This document shows, piece by piece, positions 53,901-63,883 of a stretch of 64,000 bases of DNA. The notes below the pieces were generated by a model. That model saw only the letters and a program-made list of their open reading frames with translations. It had not been told where the DNA came from and made no database searches. Positions within the stretch are counted from its first letter, which is position 1. Each line of letters opens with the position of its first letter. This stretch comes from Podocnemis expansa. Its lineage: Eukaryota > Chordata > Testudines > Podocnemididae. The stretch covers positions 2,722,621-2,786,620 of the forward strand of contig ML682090.1 in NCBI GenBank assembly GCA_007922195.1, given 5' to 3'. A program made the position numbers and the translations under genes.

Positions 53901-56900
53901 GTCAAAGACTCTTTCGACCTCCGTCAGGCTAAAGGCGCACACTGCCGTACTGCCCGCATCACTCATCTGCCTGCCAAGGGATGGGAAATCCCATTAGTGC
54001 TATAGACCATTGCTAGGATGAGGCAGATTAGATGTGGAAGCCAGCCAGAGCTGATCTGTGGTCATAATAATGCCCGATCCTTCTGAAATAACAATGCCAG
54101 GTAGATACTTCCACAGCACCTTCCATCCAGGGCCTCCAAGCACTTCCCAAGCACCCACTTTCACCACCCCAAAGTGACGGGCATGTGCCTAAGAACAGAA
54201 CTGGGAATCTTGATTCCCAGCTCCTACCCCCTCTGACTACCGGTCCATGCATCTTCCTAGGGCTGGGCATAAACCCAGGAGTCCTCATCCAAGCCACCTG
54301 CTCTAACTGCTACATACCAGTCTCATCTGAAATTTACTAAGCAACTTCCATCAGAAATACCATATGGCAAGGAGCTCCACAGGTTAATTACATGCTCTGG
54401 AACAATACGATATCCAGACCAATAGTGAGACATAATGCAGAAGGGGCCCTACTCTTTGGGTGCCGCATATCCCTCTTGAGTAGGCTGGATGGACAGATGC
54501 TCTCCCCCTGCCCATATGTCATTCTTGCAACAGAGCCAGAGGACATGTGGATGCGTGAGCTCAAGAATAGGTTAGTCCTTGGTGGATTTCTGAGCCCTTT
54601 GGACAGGAAGGGAAAATTTTGTGGCTTACCATTGTGAAGTGAAGACCCCATAGAAGATAGTCTTCCCTCCTGGTTGGGGCAGGACAAAGGCGTGATGGAT
54701 CACGTTGAAGGGAAAGCGCCCGGGCTGGGAGCATAACAGCTGGGCTTTCAGAAACGTGGTCCATTTCTTCTGTAGCACCTTCTCCCCACCCACATCGTTC
54801 TGCAGGAGAAAGGAATGCCCAGTCTCACTAAATGGAGCAGGGTCTCTCTTTTAAGGTAGGCTTGAGAAGACATCTCATAAGGGTGGGGTGCGTGGATCAA
54901 TTCTGGAACATCTCCGTGAGCGGGGGGAGTGGGGAGGGAGGGTATGTGCTACATCAAAAAGGGGAAGAGGTATTGTGAATGAGGGCAAGGTCTGAGACAA
55001 AGAATGGCCCAGTGGCAAGATCTGAACTCAGTCCCCTGTTCGAAATAAAAAGGGGGAAATTCTAGTGATACAACTGTGGTGAAGAAATCAGTCACCAGGG
55101 GCTGACCAGCTGATAGTCTTGACAATGATGTCATAAGCCCTTGTGCACAGCCCGTGACATATGAGAAGGTAAATGGTGGCACAAGCAGGAAACCACTCAG
55201 ACAGTGGTTAACAGGCTATTAGGATGGGTTGGTTTACAATATGGGGATTCCTAGACCCCAAGGAACCCCTGTGATTGTCTATTCTGGCCTCATGGATAAC
55301 CAAGCCCGAGAACTGCCCCCAAATCATTCCTAGAGCAGATCTTCTAGACAAACATCCAATTTAAAAATGGTCAGCACTAGAGAATTCATCACAGCCCTGG
55401 GTCAATTGTTCCAACGGTGAATTACTCTCTTTGTTAGAAAGTCCCATTTTATTTCCATACTGACTTTGTCTAACTTCAGCTTCCAGCCACTGGCCAGTGC
55501 CAGACCCTTCCCTGCTAGACTGAAGTGCCCAGCAGCAAATATTGGTCCCAGTGTGGATACTTCTAGATGGGACTCAAGTCACCCCATAAAGTTATGGGGT
55601 CCAAATGCAGGGGCTGGGGGTGGCTCCAGAGACAGCTGCAATGTGATTCTGAACAGCAGTGGAGGCCAGCCAGCTGGCTGATTGTTGGGCCCCAGGTGCC
55701 AAGCATGTGTCTATTTCTGTAAATAAGCAGGTGACACCAGCAACCTCTCATCCTAAAGGAACCATCCTCAATTCCAGCTAAAGGGACAACACCAGAGTCC
55801 CATCAACCCATATTTGGAAGGGGGTAGCTGAATTCTATTTCTGTTAATGTCACTGTCTATGATCCAATCAGCTACGTCTGGGCAACACCCCACCATAGAT
55901 CTGAAAGCAATCAGACTGCCTAGGTGCCATGGGGGGCAGAAAGAAGACCCCGTATTACCGGTGGTAGGCCACGAGCAGGAGAGACCACAATGCCAGGGTA
56001 TGGAGACACACAAGCACATGCACGTGTATCACATGCTTGGGCCTGCCTCGTACCTTGCACACACGAGCCACTCGGGAGACTGTGAGCTTCTCAAAGAAAT
56101 CAAATTCCTCAGCTGTCTCCTCAAAAAAGAAATAGACTTTCTCGTCACCAGGGATGTTGGCAGAGGCCACAAAACCTGCGTCAACTGTGGGGTGAAGGAG
56201 ACCAGGCACATTAGATGCTGATTCCCAAGGGCAGAGATGGGCAGTGTAAATATTCATGGGACCTTGGGGGTTAGTTGCCTTGGGAAACAGCCTTAAAGGC
56301 CAGGGAACACCAGCCTGTAGGCTGACAAGTGACCACGACTCAAGTAGAGTCTCTGGGCCTGATTCTCTGTGATGGGAGACCCTGTTAAGCTGCTACAGTG
56401 GGTGGAAATGCCACTGCCCCCCAAGAATATTCCCTGGGCAGGGTCCTCCCTGGCCATTATGGAGGTGCACCTGCCCTGGATTAGGGGGCAAATTGTGTAC
56501 ACTATGATGGGGTTATTCATTGATTCCCAAGGAATGCAGGGGCCACTGGAAGGCCAGTATAAATTAAAGCAGCCTCAAGGCTGCTCTAACTGTCCCCAGA
56601 GCCAGGCCCTGCACAGCCTCAGGATCTGAAGAGTGCAAAGGGTATTGCAGCTCCTCAGCCTTGGCCCACTGGATAACTATCAGGCCCCATGTGCATGGAA
56701 GTCTCTAAATGGACAGCTGTGGATTAAAGATTCTACCTCAGGCCCTGACCCCATTCCCAGCAGGGGGAGCAGATCCACCTACACCATCCTCACCATTAAG
56801 CCACCTGAGAAAGGCATCAGTCTTCAGCAAGCTCCTGCTACCCAGGGTGCGGGAGATGATGGGCTCGTTGCCTTGGAAGTTGTTCATGGTCCCCGTGTAG

Positions 56901-59900
56901 AGCTCACCATCTGCAGGTGGTACGAGGTGGTGAGGGAAGCCCAGACAGGTAGCTGTGCCGGTGCTACCTGGCTGGGTTATTTGGTCAGCAAGGATCTCCA
57001 GAAGGTTTGCTAAGGAAGGCAAATGCAGATGGGCAGCGCCTTCTCTTAGCACAGGATGGCTGGGATGAGCCATTTACAGAGAGAGAAAACTTTTCTGGCC
57101 AATGGGCACCTGTAGACCCGTGACTATCCATGGGCTGAAACAGCAGGTTTCACCTCCATCCCCACTGATCACTCACTGCACCCAGAGGTTTCCACACAAC
57201 TCCATACTCACCCACCAGGATGGCCGTATACTTGTGGCGGGGGTCAAAGGGGCACTGTCCCTTCCCGTCCAGGAGAAGAGGCTGTTCTTGGCTTCCAGAA
57301 GCCAAGATGAAATTGGCCAGATTCTATGAGGAATTGAAAAAGTCAGTCAGTCAGTCAAGAGCAGAACAAGAATCTTCAGTATCATGAGTCCAATCTAGAG
57401 ATAAATCCCTAGAGCCAGTCCCCTCCAGATTCTAAGAGATGGGAGAAAATCCAGCCATCATAATTAAGATAATACTCTCTATATTCTATAATAATCAGTG
57501 TGTTTTACCTAGGAGGTCTCCTGCCTCTGGAAGTTCCAGGAATGGAAGCTTGGTCTTCTGAGACCTCAGCCCAGGGCTGTATCCACCATGCTATACTCAT
57601 TATATCACACTGATGAAGCCAAATTTGAATACTATGGAATCTTAGTAATCAGGAATCCCAGATTGGAACACCCTTGACTTTTGGAGAACTCAGGCCAGAG
57701 CCCAGATTAGCTGACTTGTATAGGGACTTCAAAAAACAGGAGCAATTAGTCTTAAAAGTGGCTGCTTGTTTTTGTGTGTCTACACACGCATACATATATT
57801 TTTTTGGTTACTTAATTTGAGAAAATCAGGGGCCACTTTTTGATGATGTTGACCCAGGTTCCTATAAACTCCCTACTTCTCTGCTAAACAAAGGCATTTC
57901 ATCTGGAAAGGAAAATAACCATGGCTAGCTACAGAAAATACAAGAGGCTCCTGAACAAACACACAGCAGCAACAGTGGGCAGTGAAGCCTCTTCAAGGGA
58001 GACTAAAACTCAAGTCCTGACTACTTCTCATTCGCTCTGACCACTTAAACACAAGACTTCTTAGACATAAAATAGAACCCAGGAGTCCTTATTCCTCCCC
58101 CACTTTGCTCTGACCACTAGACCACACTACCTCTCAGACCCAGACATAGAACCCAGGAGTCTGACTCCACCCCTCTTTTCTCTTGCTCTCTCACACACAC
58201 CCTTAAAGATATAGTTAGACATCTGCTGGGATCTTTGAAAGCACTTAGGCATCTGACTCTCTTTGAACAGTCAATGGGACATTGTCTGTAACTCACATAG
58301 GTCCTATTGTAAATCCCAACAGGTTCCTAGCCACATCATTAGGCACCTAAACACCTTTGTCAATCTGTCCCTAAATCCCTTTGTGTCCCTGCAGTTCAGG
58401 TCAGGATTTAGGGAGACGTCATGTGGTAACCCCATTCTGTGGAACAGAGAGAAACACAGGGTCTGTGTGCCCAGCAGCTGCAGCATCAATCACAAAGGAC
58501 ACAGAAATAGGGAGCAGCATGGAGGTTAGAAGGAGAGGTAGTGTAAATGACAGTCTAACAAGAGATACTGGCTATAGAATGACTGTGCCAAGTCAGACAA
58601 AGAACATGAGTAAGGCCAAGCAGCAAAAACTAAAATGTTTATATACTAATGCGAGAAACCTGGGTAACAAAACGGAGGAACTGGAGCTGCTGGTAGAGGA
58701 AGTGAGACCAGATATTATAGGGATAACTGAAATGTGGCGGAATAGTAGTCATGACTGGGTCTGGTGTACTGGTATTGAAGGCTATGTACTCTTTAGGAAA
58801 GACAGATATAAAGGCAAAGGCGGGGGAGTGGCACTGTACATCAATGAGAAGGTGGACTGTAAGGAAATTCAAAGTGGTGGAATTAACAAGACAGAATCGA
58901 TCTGGGTAAAAATCACACTGGGGAAGAAAACCACTAGAGTTTCTCCAGGGATAGTGCTTGAGGTGTGTTACAGACCACCAGAATCTGATTTAGACATGGA
59001 TAGGGACCTATTCAAGGTCTTTAAGGAAGTAAATACTACTGGGAACTGTGTGATCATGGGAGACTAACTTAGGGGCGTTGCTGGCACCTGGCACACAGGG
59101 CACATGCCCAGAGTCCTGGTGCCCATGCCCAGAGTGCCCAGCATGGCCCCTGCCACTCCTGGATCCCTGACCAGGAGGGGCAGGCACCACCATGGGAAGC
59201 CCAGCTGGCATGGGGCAAGGAATGGCAATACCGACATCCCCATCCCCAGATCCTTAGCTGGGAGAGGCAGGTGCCACTGTGGGCAGCCCAGCAGGGATCT
59301 GGGCAGGGCCACTATGGCAGTGCCTGCCTCTACTGACCCCATCCCTGACCAGGGATCCAAGGTCAGACTGACAGCAGGGCCCCGAGACTGCATTGGGCCC
59401 GGGGCACCAAACCAGGCCCAAGCCCTGGGTCTTCTCCCAGGGCTGTGGCACTCCTGCTTTAACTTCCCAGATACAGGCTGGAGGACATGCGCTAGTAGTA
59501 ATAAGGAGGCCCAGATTTTGCTGGATGTGATAGCTGATGAATTCCTTCTCCAAACTGTTACCAAACCAACAAGAAGGAAAACCATCTTAGGTTTAGTACT
59601 GGTGAGTAGTGAGGACATCATAGAGAAACTACCAATGAATTCTGTGTATCTTGAAGTCCTTAAATCATGATCTGAGGAGGTAAATAACTCAGTCATAGAT
59701 TAGAGGCTTATTGCTGGAGTGGGCGAGTGAGGTTTTGTAGCCTGTATTGTGCAGGTCAGACACTAGATGATCATACTGGTCCCTTCTGACCTTGGAGTCT
59801 ATGAGTCTATCACAGACCAGTTCTGGCTCTTCTGTGAACGTTGGTCCATTTCTACCAGCTCGGAAGGGAAGTGGTGTGAAACTCAGACAGCTGGTATCAG

Positions 59901-61560
59901 AGTTAGAGCTTCTACCCAGCCCCAACTGGGCACTTACAATGTAAGAACAGGTGGGGCTGAATGCATAGGTCCCACAAGTGTACAGGTGAGTCTGGTTCAC
60001 TGGCACCAGGACACGGATGAAGTTGAAGCATTCTGTCTGTGGAAGAAAAAACCACTCAACTTCAAAGAACAGCTTAGATTCCAGATCGCTGCACAGACTG
60101 CACATAAGAGGATCACTTTGCTCAACACCGACATGCAGCCCCTTCTGGAATGGACTATAGTCATGATTTAACAGCCCACAGCAACACCCACACAGGGATC
60201 ACTTAGCCATAATTAAAATGCAGCCACTTCTGGGGAGCAGAGTGACAGTAGTTTCAAAAGTCCATGGCAAAACTGCACTGGGATTGCTCAACCAGCATTA
60301 AAATGCACCCACCTCTGGGATGGGGCTTGGCTGCTGTTCAGCAACACACAGCAACAGGGATCACAACTCAGAATTAAACAGCAGCCAACTCTGAAGTGGA
60401 ATGTGACAGCCATTCAACAGTGCACAGCAATGCTGCACACGGATCGTTCACCCAGCACTGAAAAGCTGTCACCCCTAGGGTGGAGCATCACAGCTGAACA
60501 ACAGTTAGAAGAACAACATGACAGAGCTGAGCTGCAGAGGTTGCTAGGGACAGATGACGAGTTGGGCAGGCCACCAGGGTTAACATCCCCATTTATTGGA
60601 TGCTATAAACAATCCCAAGCACAACTCAGTGCCCTGTGGCTCCAGGCTTAGACCCCAAGAACTTTGCCTAGCATGAGCAAGTACTACTGCTTCCCATTCA
60701 AGTTGTGGGAGTGAGAACCCAGGGTGCATCACAAAGCAACCAATCCCAGCACCCATCATTCCACACTGTGACCAACGCTCTATGTCCTCCCCCCCCAGCA
60801 AGGGTAATTGCATGTCTAGGAGGCATAACACAGCCCATCCCAGCACCAGCATCTCCTCTCCTTACCAGATTGCTTTTCTTCTTAAAGACACACTCCTGCT
60901 TTTTTTCACGTGTGGGCTGCCACTCAATCTATGAGGGGGGAAAAGAAAGAAAGAGATTCTTCCACTTGCAGAAAAGGTCAAGAGCCTGCAGTAGTGCACT
61001 GGAAGGAGAGGCAACTCCTGACAGTGACATTTTCAGGGAGGAGAGCATGGTCTAGTGGTCAGAACAAGGTCTGGGCTGAATTGGAACTCCTGGGTTCTAC
61101 TCCTGGTCCTGAGAGGTAGCGTGGGCTAGTGGTTGGAGCTAGGGAGTCACAACTGTTGAGTTTTCTCTCTCTGGATGCTTCCACTTGAGGATCTAAGCAC
61201 TTGACCAACACTGACAAATTGCATGTCATAATCCCTCATCTGAGTCTCATTATCCTCACTATATAGATGAGGAAACTGAGGCTTGGTGAGAGGAACAGAA
61301 CCCAGGTCTGATTTTCACTTGTCCCGCTCCCTGGACCATCTTGCCTCTCTCCAGTGCCCCATATGCTCCCTGCCCTGGGGAAGGCTGAGCTCTACTCACT
61401 GAGCCCGTTAGTTCCATGGACCCAGCCCTATCCACTCGGAGGGACAGGATGGCATCTCGAGCTCCCACATACAGCGTGCCCTCGTCTTCACTCAAGAGAA
61501 AAGTATCATAGTTGAAGACCCCGTTCTGGCTGAAGGTGGTTAGGGTCCTTCGGGGGTCAC
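47264..61560 (-). CDS. SEMA4A: SEMA4A (class 4 transmembrane semaphorin), 13 coding exons, signal-peptide exon outside window
   Basis: SEMA4A is a type I membrane semaphorin that signals through plexins and immune receptors, with roles in T-cell priming, angiogenesis and retina. Minus-strand exons: 61,560-61,400; 60,928-60,866; 60,036-59,938; 57,323-57,212; 56,910-56,794; 56,184-56,054; 54,799-54,630; 53,970-53,820; 53,471-53,282; 52,395-52,280; 52,137-51,974; 50,235-50,117; 47,961-47,264 (stop). All phases join, giving about 763 residues without the first exon. Domain order: sema (exons 1 to 10 here), PSI ([15 protein letters not shown]), Ig-like (IQLQCP ... YECWATENG), a membrane segment ([20 protein letters not shown]) and a tail of about 97 residues. 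SEMA4A rather than another class 4 member is supported by [20 protein letters not shown] and NVDADNN near the end, and by its SLC25A44 neighbour. The tail is longer than in mammals. Confidence 0.96.
48051..48252. mobile_element. hAT-type MITE with perfect 8-bp duplication
   Basis: Flanked by CTGGCACC on both sides (48,043-48,050 and 48,253-48,260). Ends read CCAAGGATGCAACTAGG and CTAGTTCCGGCCCTG, imperfect inverted repeats. It lies in the last SEMA4A intron. Confidence 0.75.
48261..50116. other. SEMA4A last intron, no gene seen
   Basis: Contains an A-run near 48,507 and three TGGAGCCAGG-type repeated phrases near 49,252-49,320. Otherwise unrecognised. Open frames are short. Confidence 0.35.
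50117..50235 (-). CDS. SEMA4A: SEMA4A exon: PSI to Ig linker
   Basis: Acceptor CTCCCTAG|AAGTGA. Completes a Lys codon, then [20 protein letters not shown] and [14 protein letters not shown]. The only donor with the phase needed by the next exon is GTAAAA|GTTCGG, which is weak. The join then aligns residue for residue with the mammalian linker. The position of the 3' end is therefore less certain. Confidence 0.82.
50347..50817. mobile_element. hAT-type MITE in a SEMA4A intron
   Basis: Begins CAGAGGCAGCCTTAGGCTA and ends GGGTAGG complement ... TAAAAGCCACCTCTG (inverted ends). Flanking 8-bp duplications are CAGAGCTG / CAGAACTG (7 of 8). The GC-rich interior includes GGGGCCCTAGGC at both shoulders. 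Confidence 0.8.
51655..51805 (-). repeat. MIR-like SINE (minus)
   Basis: TCCCTCATTTTGCAAACAGG, AAGTCACTTTCCTAAATTCT, then a SINE head CCCAGTCCCCTGCTCTAACC. A second, similar head follows at 51,820-51,860. Confidence 0.6.
51974..52137 (-). CDS. SEMA4A: SEMA4A exon: PSI domain
   Basis: Acceptor CCTACAG|GGGATC, donor ACCAA|GTGAGT. Encodes [20 protein letters not shown], then the Cys-rich PSI core [20 protein letters not shown] and [13 protein letters not shown] is a possible glycosylation site. Confidence 0.96.
52280..52395 (-). CDS. SEMA4A: SEMA4A exon: end of sema domain
   Basis: Acceptor CCCACAG|ATGGAG, donor GGGAAG|GTAGGA. Completes an Asp codon, then [30 protein letters not shown] and FSPGK. 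Confidence 0.95.
52919..52974. repeat. Two-copy tandem repeat, 28-base unit
   Basis: GGCAAAATAAAAGTTTCAAT plus TTTGTCTT, repeated twice with no visible difference until the end of the second unit. In a SEMA4A intron. Confidence 0.85.
53282..53471 (-). CDS. SEMA4A: SEMA4A exon: sema domain
   Basis: Acceptor CTCTGCAG|TGCTCT, donor GGAACAG|GTATGA. Encodes [20 protein letters not shown], then [16 protein letters not shown] and YAVMFLGT. Confidence 0.95.
53570..53755 (-). repeat. MIR-like SINE (minus)
   Basis: CCAGGGAAACTGAGGCACAG, AAAAGTTACATGTCTTCTCT, then ATTGAATTCAGTTGTCCTGA and a SINE head. Between two SEMA4A exons. Confidence 0.7.
53820..53970 (-). CDS. SEMA4A: SEMA4A exon: sema domain
   Basis: Acceptor CTTGGCAG|GCAGATG (chosen because it completes the Trp codon), donor GGCAGC|GTGAGT. 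Encodes [15 protein letters not shown], then [19 protein letters not shown] and GPRPGS. Confidence 0.95.
54630..54799 (-). CDS. SEMA4A: SEMA4A exon: sema domain
   Basis: Acceptor CTCCTGCAG|AACGAT, donor TCACAATG|GTAAGCC. Encodes [20 protein letters not shown], then [22 protein letters not shown] and FYGVFTSQ. Ends in phase 2 within a Trp codon. Confidence 0.96.
55240..55500 (-). mobile_element. CR1 fragment
   Basis: Minus-strand CR1: TTGTTCCAACGGTGAATTAC, CTGACTTTGTCTAACTTCAG and CTTCCAGCCACTGG. In a SEMA4A intron. Confidence 0.65.
56054..56184 (-). CDS. SEMA4A: SEMA4A exon: sema domain
   Basis: Acceptor CCCACAG|TTGACG, donor TGCAAG|GTACGA. Encodes [10 protein letters not shown], then [18 protein letters not shown] and SRVARVCK, the conserved semaphorin F-F-x-E-x-A and R-V-A-R-V-C blocks. 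Confidence 0.96.
56794..56910 (-). CDS. SEMA4A: SEMA4A exon: sema domain
   Basis: Acceptor CACCTGCAG|ATGGTG, donor CTTAATG|GTGAGG. Completes an Asp codon, then [25 protein letters not shown] and [11 protein letters not shown]. Confidence 0.95.
57212..57323 (-). CDS. SEMA4A: SEMA4A exon: sema domain
   Basis: Acceptor CTCATAG|AATCTG, donor CTGGTGG|GTGAGT, 37 codons plus one base. Encodes [20 protein letters not shown], then [13 protein letters not shown]. Confidence 0.94.
58060..58200 (-). repeat. Two tandem tRNA-derived SINE heads
   Basis: Two units: AGAACCCAGGAGTCCTTATT with TCTGACCACTAGACCACACT, then AGAACCCAGGAGTCTGACTC. This is the inverse of the GGTCTAGTGGTTAGAGCA-type SINE head. Confidence 0.6.
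58440..59810 (+). mobile_element. CR1 LINE, internally deleted, interrupted by an insertion
   Basis: Endonuclease part at 58,609-59,065: [33 protein letters not shown] and [12 protein letters not shown], up to IMGD. It resumes at 59,459 ([11 protein letters not shown], then [20 protein letters not shown]) and ends with a CR1 3' tail (CACTAGATGATCATACTGGT, CCCTTCTGACCTTGGAGTCT). The RT region is missing. It belongs to a different CR1 subfamily from the two larger copies. Confidence 0.85.
59067..59458. mobile_element. GC-rich insertion within the CR1 endonuclease
   Basis: About 390 bases that split the CR1 GDFN motif. TAACTT occurs at both junctions (59,066-59,071 and about 59,459-59,464). The interior holds two imperfect tandem units of about 90 bases (GGCAGGCACCACCATGGGAA and GGCAGGTGCCACTGTGGGCA). 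The family was not recognised. Confidence 0.6.
59938..60036 (-). CDS. SEMA4A: SEMA4A exon: sema domain
   Basis: A 99-base exon with acceptor TTCCACAG|ACAGAA and donor TACATT|GTAAGTG. Encodes [17 protein letters not shown], then [16 protein letters not shown], the hallmark semaphorin N-x-I-R-V and C-G-T-x-A-F-x-P-x-C blocks. NQT is a possible glycosylation site. Confidence 0.96.
60085..60500. repeat. Diverged minisatellite in a SEMA4A intron
   Basis: About four to five imperfect units of 80-95 bases. Recurring phrases are AACAGCCCACAGCAACAC / CAGCAACACACAGCAACA / CAACAGTGCACAGCAATG, each followed by GGGATCAC or GGATTGCT, then an AATTAAAATGCAGCCACTTCTG-like phrase and GGGATGGGGC / GTGGAATGTGACAG. 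Confidence 0.7.
60866..60928 (-). CDS. SEMA4A: SEMA4A exon: sema domain
   Basis: A 63-base exon with acceptor CTCATAG|ATTGAG and donor AATCTG|GTAAGG. Encodes IEWQP, then [13 protein letters not shown], matching the IPWP ... ECAFKKKSN block of mammalian SEMA4A. Confidence 0.94.
61040..61350 (-). repeat. SINE cluster (tRNA-derived head and MIR-like)
   Basis: Plus-strand SINE heads ATGGTCTAGTGGTCAGAACA and GTGGGCTAGTGGTTGGAGCT, followed by a MIR-like minus-strand stretch, ATAGATGAGGAAACTGAGGC. Lies just downstream of the first SEMA4A exon seen here. Confidence 0.6.
61400..61560 (-). CDS. SEMA4A: SEMA4A exon: sema domain start
   Basis: Acceptor CTGCTAG|GTGACC, donor GGCTCA|GTGAGT. It completes a split codon, then 53 codons including [20 protein letters not shown], the first sema blade. 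The preceding exon with the signal peptide was not found before the right edge. Confidence 0.95.
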
Positions 61561-63883
61561 CTAGCAGGAATCAAACAGTGCATTGTGTTAACATTCTTTA
61601 GCACCTCTACTTCATAATGTGTGGCCTATACACCAAAGAGGCATCCATATCCCATAATGTAGCAACCATGTATTGTAGAGTAGCACCTACATATTGTAAG
61701 GTGGTACCTATATACTGCAACATAGCATTAGAGTTGGTTGAAAATTTCCCAACAGAATATTTCTTTTTAGAAACATGTTGATTTCCACTGCATTCACTTT
61801 GGAGGGAGGTGTAAGAAAGCCACCTAAACAAAGTGTTTGGTTAGGGAATTGACTGGTCTGGTTTTCTGTTTTGGCAATTTATTTGACATGATGTTACATA
61901 TGAATTTTTTAAGAAAGTCATAAATCAATTGACTTGGAACTCATTGGGGTTTCCCCCCCCCAATTAATTTTGCAGGAAATGTTGAAATTCTACGTTTCAC
62001 CCCAATTCAAAACAAAACCCAGTTTTGAAACGGTGACATTTCCTGCTAAAACCAGGTACCTAATTTCCTGCAAAACTCTCGATAACATGCATATGTTGTA
62101 AAGTAGCATCAATATGCAGCAACTTACCATGTATATAGCACAATTTAACATGTTGCTGTTGTCACATAGCCTCTGTATCCAGTTGCTTTCATTTACACAC
62201 CATAACTTATCACCTATACAACACAACACAGCACATATTCACATGCCATAAGAGAGCATGTATGTGGTGCAGTGAGGTGGGTTCTGGACTATGACTTGGG
62301 AAACCTGGTTACTAGTCCAGGCTCTGCTCACTGGGTGACCTGGAGCAAGTCACTTCCCCTCTCTATGTCCACTCCCACATTTTGTTTACCTAAGCTTTCC
62401 GGGGTGTGGCCTGTCTCTCCATGTGTATGTACAGCTTCTAGCACAATGGGGTTCAGAATCAGGGGGGCCTCAGAGAAAATATTGATAAATAAGTGTGTGT
62501 ACTGTAACAAAAGTAGAAGCACACACAAACAGATACACACACATATTGTAACCCAAAGCTCATTGAAGTCTAAGGAACTGGGCCTGGCATGGGTTTTGAA
62601 TCAGGCTTTATGAGCTTTAGGAGCACCGGCAGAAGCAGCAGCCAGCATGTCCAGTGGGAGGATCACTTAAGCTGGCACCGTGGCTGGTGGAATCCTGGAA
62701 AAGACTGGGGGAACACCACATGCCTTTTCCTCAGTAGCAGCAGGCTGAGGGTGGATGGTAAAAAGGAGGGTTCTGCTTGTTGGTGCCTTTCTGTCAATGC
62801 TGACCCTAGTGCAGCTCTAGCAGGCACTGTGTTGTAGAAAGCAGGGGTGAGGGCTCAGCCAGGGTCACCAGGTCTCCCCACCATGTCTGTCTCAGTGTGG
62901 CATCAGATGATGTTATGTTGACAGAAGGATAACACAAAAATAATTGGATGCCCTACTCATTTGTAGTCATTGAAGATCCTCAGTGATTCTGCAGAAGTTA
63001 AGTTTTGATGGGGGATGCTGCCTTGCCAGATTCAGCCTGGCATAGTAAAAATAAGCCTCCAGAATGCCTACAACACCAGCAAGGCTTCCCTGGCCACTAT
63101 TCTTGATTTATATATGAAGAAAACAAAAAGACAACAAAATCTCCCCTGGTATTTGCATTGCAAATTGCAGCCATGCCCTAGCATTTGTGCGTGCCAGATC
63201 CAGGAACAGAAACTGACTAGATCCCAAAGCCCAAGGGGCTTGTCTATTTCTGGATCTGAAGCAAAATGAAAAAAAAACAAAGGGTGAAATAAGAAAATTA
63301 GATCCTGCAAATCTCTTATGGATTTAGCAACCCAACACAGAGAAGGGAAATTGTTTTATTAAAATTGGAGTGCTTGGGTCCCGATTCTCACTACTCTAGC
63401 AATATAAGGCAAGAAACAATGTCATTTATGCACCACTTTACATTCCCTTTACTCTGCTAGAGTGATGTAAAGGAGCCAGAGTGAGAACCAGGCTCATGTT
63501 TTTAATGTTTTCTGGCCCTTTTAGGCCATGCAGTTCCAGACAAATCCCAGCTCCTCTAATTACAACCCTGCTTCCTGGTATTAGAAAGCATTGGCTCATA
63601 TTCAGCCTGGATGTTCCATTGCCTCATTTTCCCTGCTGCGTGGAGGAAGGAGGACTCTGCAGAGCGTGGACATAGGATCACTGAGACACAGGATTCTATT
63701 ACTGGCTTTCAGTCCAGATCCACAAAAGTATTTTGGGACCTAACTCTCATGAGTTAGGTGCCTAAATACCTTTGGTGAGCTGGACTATAGTTGTTCTGTG
63801 GCTTAGTTTGCTTTCCATAAAGCTGAGAGAACAATCCTTTGTTCTCCCACCCCTAGCCCATCCCACCTATTTAGACTATAAGA
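61561..63883. other. Upstream SEMA4A intron, signal-peptide exon not found
   Basis: Apart from SINE pieces, nothing was recognised. I looked on the minus strand for a leader followed by a short block ending in phase 1 with a GT donor and saw none, so the exon should lie beyond 64,000. Confidence 0.45.
62262..62495 (+). repeat. MIR-like SINE
   Basis: GTGGTGCAGTGAGGTGGGTT, CCAGGCTCTGCTCACTGGGT, GACCTGGAGCAAGTCACTTC and GGGGTTCAGAATCAGGGGGG, in MIR-type order. Confidence 0.65.

Noticed and set aside
54320..54620. Possible CR1 fragment next to a SEMA4A exon
   Set aside because: Only a short stretch (ACCATATGGCAAGGAGCTCC) looked suggestive, too little to assign.
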